Below, piece by piece: positions 4,132-7,390 of a stretch of 7,390 nt of DNA. The stretch lies in assembly GCA_025449435.1 (NCBI GenBank), contig JANWJO010000052.1:1-7390 (forward strand), written 5' to 3'. Source of the stretch: Chloroflexota bacterium (lineage in GTDB: Bacteria > Chloroflexota > UBA4733). The position numbers were made by a program, and so were the translations under genes. Numbering within the stretch: position 1 is the first letter of the stretch; the number at the start of each line of letters is the position of its first letter. The notes beneath the pieces are model-generated. The model was not told the origin of the DNA and made no database searches. It saw nothing but the letters and a program-made list of their open reading frames with translations.

Positions 4132-6084
4132 GTGAAAAATACACGCCCAGTTTTTAACGCGATCTTGTTGGTTGTCACATTCGGTCTGATCGCGTTGTTG
4201 TCTAGTTCATTATCCACTCCCACATACGCGCAAGAATCAACAGAGCAAGCAACAACTAGCGCCCAGTCCGTCCTCAACGGACATACTGACGCCGTATTGA
4301 GTGTAGCGTGGTCGCCGGATGGCAAAATGCTTGCCTCTGCCAGTGCGGACCGGACAGTAGAATTGTGGGACGCGGGCAGCGGAAAACTCCTACACATTTT
4401 TAGCGGTCATAAAGACTGGGTGACCAGCATAGCGTGGTCGCCGGATGGCAAAATGCTCGCCTCGGCTAGTATGGATAAGACAGTGCAATTATGGAGTGCG
4501 ACCACAGGAGAAGCATTGCACACCCTCGGCGGCCATACGAGCGGTGTAATGAGTGTCGCGTGGTCGCCGGATGGCAAGATGCTTGTTTCCGCCGGCAATG
4601 ATCAGACGATTTTATGGGATGTGCATAGTGGACAAAGACTAGCTACTCTGAGTGACCAAGCGAAAGGTATAAATAGCGTGGCGTGGTCACCAAATGGCAA
4701 GATGCTCGCTTCCGCCAGCAATGACCAGACCGTTCGCCTGTGGGATGCAGCCACCGCACAGCCGCTGCGTACCTACCGTGATCATACCGATTCTGTGATG
4801 AGTGTCGCCTGGTCGCCGGATGGGACAACACTTGCCTCCGCTGGCGCTGACCAGACGGTGCAATTATGGGATGCGACTACCGGCCAACGCCTACATACTC
4901 TCCAGAAAAGTAATACGGCTACTATATGGAGCGTGGCTTGGGCGCCGGACGGCAAGTTGCTCGCCTCTGCCGGTGTAGACGAGCTGATACAGCTGTGGGA
5001 TACGCACAGCGGCAAACCTTTACTTATCTTCAGCGGTCATACGGACACCGTGACAAGCGTAGCTTGGTCACCGGATGGTAAGATGCTGGCAACCGCCAGT
5101 CGTGACCAGACAGTGCGGCTATGGAAAATACCGAATCTGGCAACAAGTATCTCCGCGCCTACTCTTGTCCCAACAAATACTGCACGCATTCTAAGCGGTG
5201 ATACAGACGCCATAATGAGTGTGGCTTGGTCACCGGATGGTAAAATACTTGCCTCCACCAGTCTGGACCAGACGGTGCGATTGTGGGATGCGTACAGTGG
5301 CAAGCCGCTACGTGCGCTCATTGGTCATGAGTCATATGTATATGGTGTGGCCTGGTCGCCGGATGGCAAAACGCTCGCCTCCGCTGGTGGTGACCAGACG
5401 GTACGGCTGTGGAACGCACAAAATGGAGAGCCATTGCGTATCCTGCGTGGTCATTCGGATGGTGTGTACAGCGTGGCGTGGTCACCAGATGGCAAAATAC
5501 TTGCTTCCGCTAGTTTTGACAAGACAGTGCGGTTATGGGACGTACAAAGCGGACAGTTACTTCGTACTTTGAACGGCCACACAGATCAAGTGTTTAGTGT
5601 GGCCTGGTCGCCGGATGGCAAAACACTCGCTTCCACTGGCGCTGACCAGACGGTGCGACTGTGGGATGCGCAAAGCGGGCAGTTACTCCACATTTTTAGC
5701 GGCCACACAGATCGGGTGTTTAGCGTAACATGGTCACCAGACGGTAAGATGCTCGCCTCCGCTGGCGCTGACCAGACGATTCGGTTGTGGGATGTGCAAA
5801 GCGGGCAATTACTTCGTATTCTCAGCGGCCACATGGATCAGGTGTATAGTGTAGCATGGTCACCTGACGGTAAAACGCTCGCTTCCGCTGGCGCTGACCA
5901 GACGGTTCGGTTGTGGGATGTACAAAGCGGCCAGGTGTTCCGCAGTTTCAGCGGCCACACAGACATTATATGGGGGATGGCGTGGTCACCGGATGGCAAA
6001 ACGCTCGCCTCCGCCAGCGCTGACCAGACAGTGCGGCTGTGGGATGTGTCGGCACTGGTGTCAAGCGGGGCCGCCGGGACATGA
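4132..6084 (+). CDS. Exported double seven-bladed WD40 propeller protein (paralogue 2)
   Basis: The product has 650 residues from GTG 4132, the position homologous to the ATG of paralogue 1; blade 1 then starts at residue 48 in both. GTG 4111 (657 residues) has the better ribosome-binding site. The signal peptide is the same as in paralogue 1 save for a few changes (TPTYA-QEST). Fourteen WD40 units follow: 1-7 from residue 48, a linker (332-353, PNLATSISAP...), and 8-14 from residue 354. The first propeller is the looser: unit 3 has lost a codon (DQTILWD), unit 4 reads LSDQAK, unit 5 YRDHT, unit 6 LQKSNT with an added residue. Units 10-13 are very alike, with WD(V/A)QSGQ. Unit 14 and the tail WDVSALVSSGAAGT match paralogue 1 almost exactly. 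No enzyme domain is present. It is likely an exported binding protein with a job related to that of its neighbour but a different ligand face. The 86-base gap to the gene before shows no terminator, so co-transcription is likely. Confidence 0.92.
   Translation: MKNTRPVFNAILLVVTFGLIALLSSSLSTPTYAQESTEQATTSAQSVLNGHTDAVLSVAWSPDGKMLASASADRTVELWDAGSGKLLHIFSGHKDWVTSIAWSPDGKMLASASMDKTVQLWSATTGEALHTLGGHTSGVMSVAWSPDGKMLVSAGNDQTILWDVHSGQRLATLSDQAKGINSVAWSPNGKMLASASNDQTVRLWDAATAQPLRTYRDHTDSVMSVAWSPDGTTLASAGADQTVQLWDATTGQRLHTLQKSNTATIWSVAWAPDGKLLASAGVDELIQLWDTHSGKPLLIFSGHTDTVTSVAWSPDGKMLATASRDQTVRLWKIPNLATSISAPTLVPTNTARILSGDTDAIMSVAWSPDGKILASTSLDQTVRLWDAYSGKPLRALIGHESYVYGVAWSPDGKTLASAGGDQTVRLWNAQNGEPLRILRGHSDGVYSVAWSPDGKILASASFDKTVRLWDVQSGQLLRTLNGHTDQVFSVAWSPDGKTLASTGADQTVRLWDAQSGQLLHIFSGHTDRVFSVTWSPDGKMLASAGADQTIRLWDVQSGQLLRILSGHMDQVYSVAWSPDGKTLASAGADQTVRLWDVQSGQVFRSFSGHTDIIWGMAWSPDGKTLASASADQTVRLWDVSALVSSGAAGT
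4273..6045 (+). repeat. Fourteen ~126-bp WD40 blade repeats (7 + 7)
   Basis: Units start at 4273, 4399, 4525, 4648, 4774, 4900, 5029, then after the linker at 5191, 5317, 5443, 5569, 5695, 5821 and 5947. Exceptions to 126 bases are unit 3 (123, a codon lost), unit 6 (129) and unit 7 plus linker (162). The second set of seven is strictly periodic; the first set carries all the length changes. Confidence 0.95.
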
Positions 6085-6110
6085 ATAGTGCATGAGCAGT
6101 CGGAATCATA

Positions 6111-6138
6111 ATGACTTTCGGCTTAAATGCGTTATCCT
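6111..6138 (+). promoter_or_regulatory. Weak candidate promoter for the dehydrogenase gene
   Basis: ATGACT (6111-6116) and TATCCT (6133-6138), 16 bases apart, each match four of six consensus positions. Nothing better stands in the 82-base gap after the WD40 genes, and no terminator is visible there either, so read-through from upstream is an alternative. Confidence 0.2.
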
Positions 6139-6166
6139 TTGACGGTTGAAACGTCGTGGAGATTGA

Positions 6167-7210
6167 GTGACAAAAGCGGCATTGCTTTACGGCGCGCGCG
6201 ACATACGCATCGAGGACGTGCCTGACGAAACGCCTGGGTCCGGTGAACTGCTTATTGACGTGACGGCGGTTGGCGTCTGCGGCAGCGATCTGCATACGTA
6301 TCTGAACGGCCAAATCGGAGATACAGTAGCAACTGGCCCGCTGATTTTGGGACACGAAGCCGCCGGGCGTGTGGCGGCGCTTGGCGCTGGCACGGAAGGG
6401 AAATTCCACGTCGGGCAATCGATCGCCATCGACCCGGCCATTCCATGTGGCGAATGCGAACGGTGTATCGAAGGCAACGAGAACCTTTGCACGCGCCTCG
6501 AATTTATGGGGTTGTGGCCGCGTCATGGGGCGCTACGTGAACAGATGGTTCACCCAGCGAAATCGTGCATCCCATTGCCTGACGGCATCAGTCCTGTATC
6601 GGCTGCGCTGCTCGAACCGCTGGGCGTCGTATTACACGCCATTCGGTTGGCAAAGATCAAACTGAACGACGACGTACTCGTGATCGGTTGCGGGGCAATC
6701 GGCCTGTTGCTGATCAGGCTGGCGCGGCTGGCCGGCGCACGCTGTATTTACGCCTCGGATCAGCATCCCTGGCGGTTGGCGCTTGCTCAAAGCTATGGCG
6801 CGGACGTTGCCGTAAATTCCAATGAGCAGGATATTGTCGCTTACGTGCGCCAAGCTACAGCGGAGCGCGGCGTGGACGTGGCAATCGAGTCCGCCTGGGT
6901 GAAGGACACCGCCAATCAGTGTGTCGAGGCCGCGCGTAATGGCGGCCGCGTCGTGATCGTGGGTATTCCTGCTGAGGATGCGATTTCGTTTCGCGCCTCA
7001 CCGGCAAGGCGCAAGGGATTGTCGATTAAGCTGTCCCGGCGAATGAAGCATACTTATCCCGCCGCGATCGATCTGGTCAGGCGTGGCAAGGTCGATTTGG
7101 AGGCGTTGGCAACCCATCGTTTTGAATTGGCTCAGTCGGCTGCCGCATTTGATGTCGCAGCGGATTACAAGGATGGAGTCGTGCGTGCGATGATACTGCC
7201 CACGAACTGA
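6167..7210 (+). CDS. Zinc-dependent medium-chain alcohol/polyol dehydrogenase
   Basis: The product has 347 residues, the usual length for MDR-family enzymes of the sorbitol/threonine dehydrogenase type. The catalytic zinc site is Cys38 (GVCGSDLH), His63-Glu64 (GHE) and Glu150. The structural zinc lobe is Cys94, Cys97, Cys100 and Cys108 (CGECERC...LC). The Rossmann fold has GCGAIG at 174-179, and Asp198 at the end of the second strand (YASDQ) suggests NAD rather than NADP. The expected reaction is reversible oxidation of a secondary alcohol, sugar alcohol or related hydroxy compound to the ketone in the cytoplasm; the exact substrate cannot be told. The start is GTG 6167 with GGAG at 6158-6161, five bases upstream, and the protein starts as the family does (MTKAALLYG). 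All key residues are present. A winged-helix gene follows after 16 bases and may share its transcript. Confidence 0.93.
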   Translation: MTKAALLYGARDIRIEDVPDETPGSGELLIDVTAVGVCGSDLHTYLNGQIGDTVATGPLILGHEAAGRVAALGAGTEGKFHVGQSIAIDPAIPCGECERCIEGNENLCTRLEFMGLWPRHGALREQMVHPAKSCIPLPDGISPVSAALLEPLGVVLHAIRLAKIKLNDDVLVIGCGAIGLLLIRLARLAGARCIYASDQHPWRLALAQSYGADVAVNSNEQDIVAYVRQATAERGVDVAIESAWVKDTANQCVEAARNGGRVVIVGIPAEDAISFRASPARRKGLSIKLSRRMKHTYPAAIDLVRRGKVDLEALATHRFELAQSAAAFDVAADYKDGVVRAMILPTN

Positions 7211-7226
7211 GAGCAACAACAAAGTC

Positions 7227-7390
7227 ATGGCAGCAACGGCAATTGTCCTTCAACGACTGAATCAGCAGCGGCTCTCACAGAATCCGTTGGCGACCCCAGA
7301 GGAGATCGTCGCCTGGCTGGGCGCTGTCCAGGCGCAGGACTACCTGGGCGCAAAATGGGCGCTTGGCTTGCGGATGCAGAATCCGATGGA
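7227..7390 (+). CDS. HTH_42 winged-helix DNA-binding protein, AlkZ/YcaQ-like (5' end only)
   Basis: Fifty-four codons are visible before the window ends. The segment QRLNQQRL (9-16), PEEIVAWLGAVQAQDY (24-39) and AKWALGLR (42-49) is the characteristic N terminus of the HTH_42 winged-helix family. That family includes the AlkZ and YcaQ/AlkX DNA glycosylases, which remove bulky alkylated bases or unhook interstrand crosslinks. Gln35-Ala-Gln37 occupies the place of the AlkZ QxQ catalytic motif. Many family members are only annotated as winged-helix proteins, so glycosylase activity is inferred. The ATG has no strong ribosome-binding site, only GAGAG overlapping the end of the dehydrogenase gene, which suggests coupling to it. 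Confidence 0.85.
   Translation, partial: MAATAIVLQRLNQQRLSQNPLATPEEIVAWLGAVQAQDYLGAKWALGLRMQNPM

Larger units (their letters stand above)
4125..6103 (+). repeat. Tandem gene duplication, unit 2
   Basis: This is the partner of 2074-4064, beginning GAACACC-GTG where unit 1 has GAATACC-ATG, and ending at AGCAGTCGG, after which the sequences part. The two units are separated by 60 bases that are present only once, so the duplication is direct and close. Confidence 0.85.

Noticed and set aside
2186..4397. Several long open frames on the minus strand and in other plus frames across the WD40 genes
   Set aside because: They are repetitive shadows of the 126-bp blades: a regular, G/C-rich repeat without stops in one frame often lacks them in others. 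Their translations merely repeat and match no fold.
1010..6084. Conflict or defence system of the NACHT/STAND-WD40 or kinase-WD40 type
   Set aside because: No P-loop, protease, nuclease, TIR or kinase domain is fused to or near the propellers, and all three WD40 proteins carry export signals.

Overview
The window reads as a chromosomal segment of a free-living bacterium with intermediate G+C. I favour a Chloroflexota-like (Anaerolineae/Chloroflexia) or other WD40-rich, multi-repeat lineage. The reasons are secreted WD40 proteins with very regular 42-residue blades, intergenic clusters of GC-rich hairpins with TGAA loops, and a winged-helix protein of the HTH_42/AlkZ type. This assignment is an inference from style, not from a marker gene.

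Layout. 1-78 is the 3' end of an unrecognised plus-strand gene. 142-537 (minus) is a small zinc-ribbon membrane protein that faces it tail to tail, with a hairpin between them. 538-1009 has no confident gene but is structured. It holds a strong two-way terminator-like hairpin (578-619), a run of four GC-rich hairpins (668-777), a short protein-like open frame on the minus strand (817-951), a perfect 13-bp-arm palindrome (899-930), and a good sigma-70-type promoter (951-980).

The promoter leads into three consecutive exported WD40 genes. 1010-2047 encodes a divergent single seven-bladed propeller. 2081-4045 and 4132-6084 encode paralogues with 14 blades each, arranged as two seven-bladed propellers joined by a linker. 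The last two genes are a tandem duplication, about 1.99 kb per unit, that includes the 5' end and a short 3' non-coding tail. Inside each unit a 126-bp (42-codon) blade is repeated 14 times. The framework is almost frozen, while a few surface-loop positions vary from blade to blade. This layered duplication is the most interesting feature of the window. It suggests an exported binding protein whose specificity can change through blade reshuffling, but no ligand or partner can be read from the sequence.

Downstream, 6167-7210 encodes a zinc-dependent, probably NAD-linked medium-chain alcohol/polyol dehydrogenase. Sixteen bases later begins a partial gene (7227 to the window edge) for an HTH_42 winged-helix protein with the AlkZ-type QxQ motif. 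Those two may form an operon; they show no obvious functional tie to the WD40 genes. I found no tRNA, rRNA, CRISPR array, transposase or phage gene.
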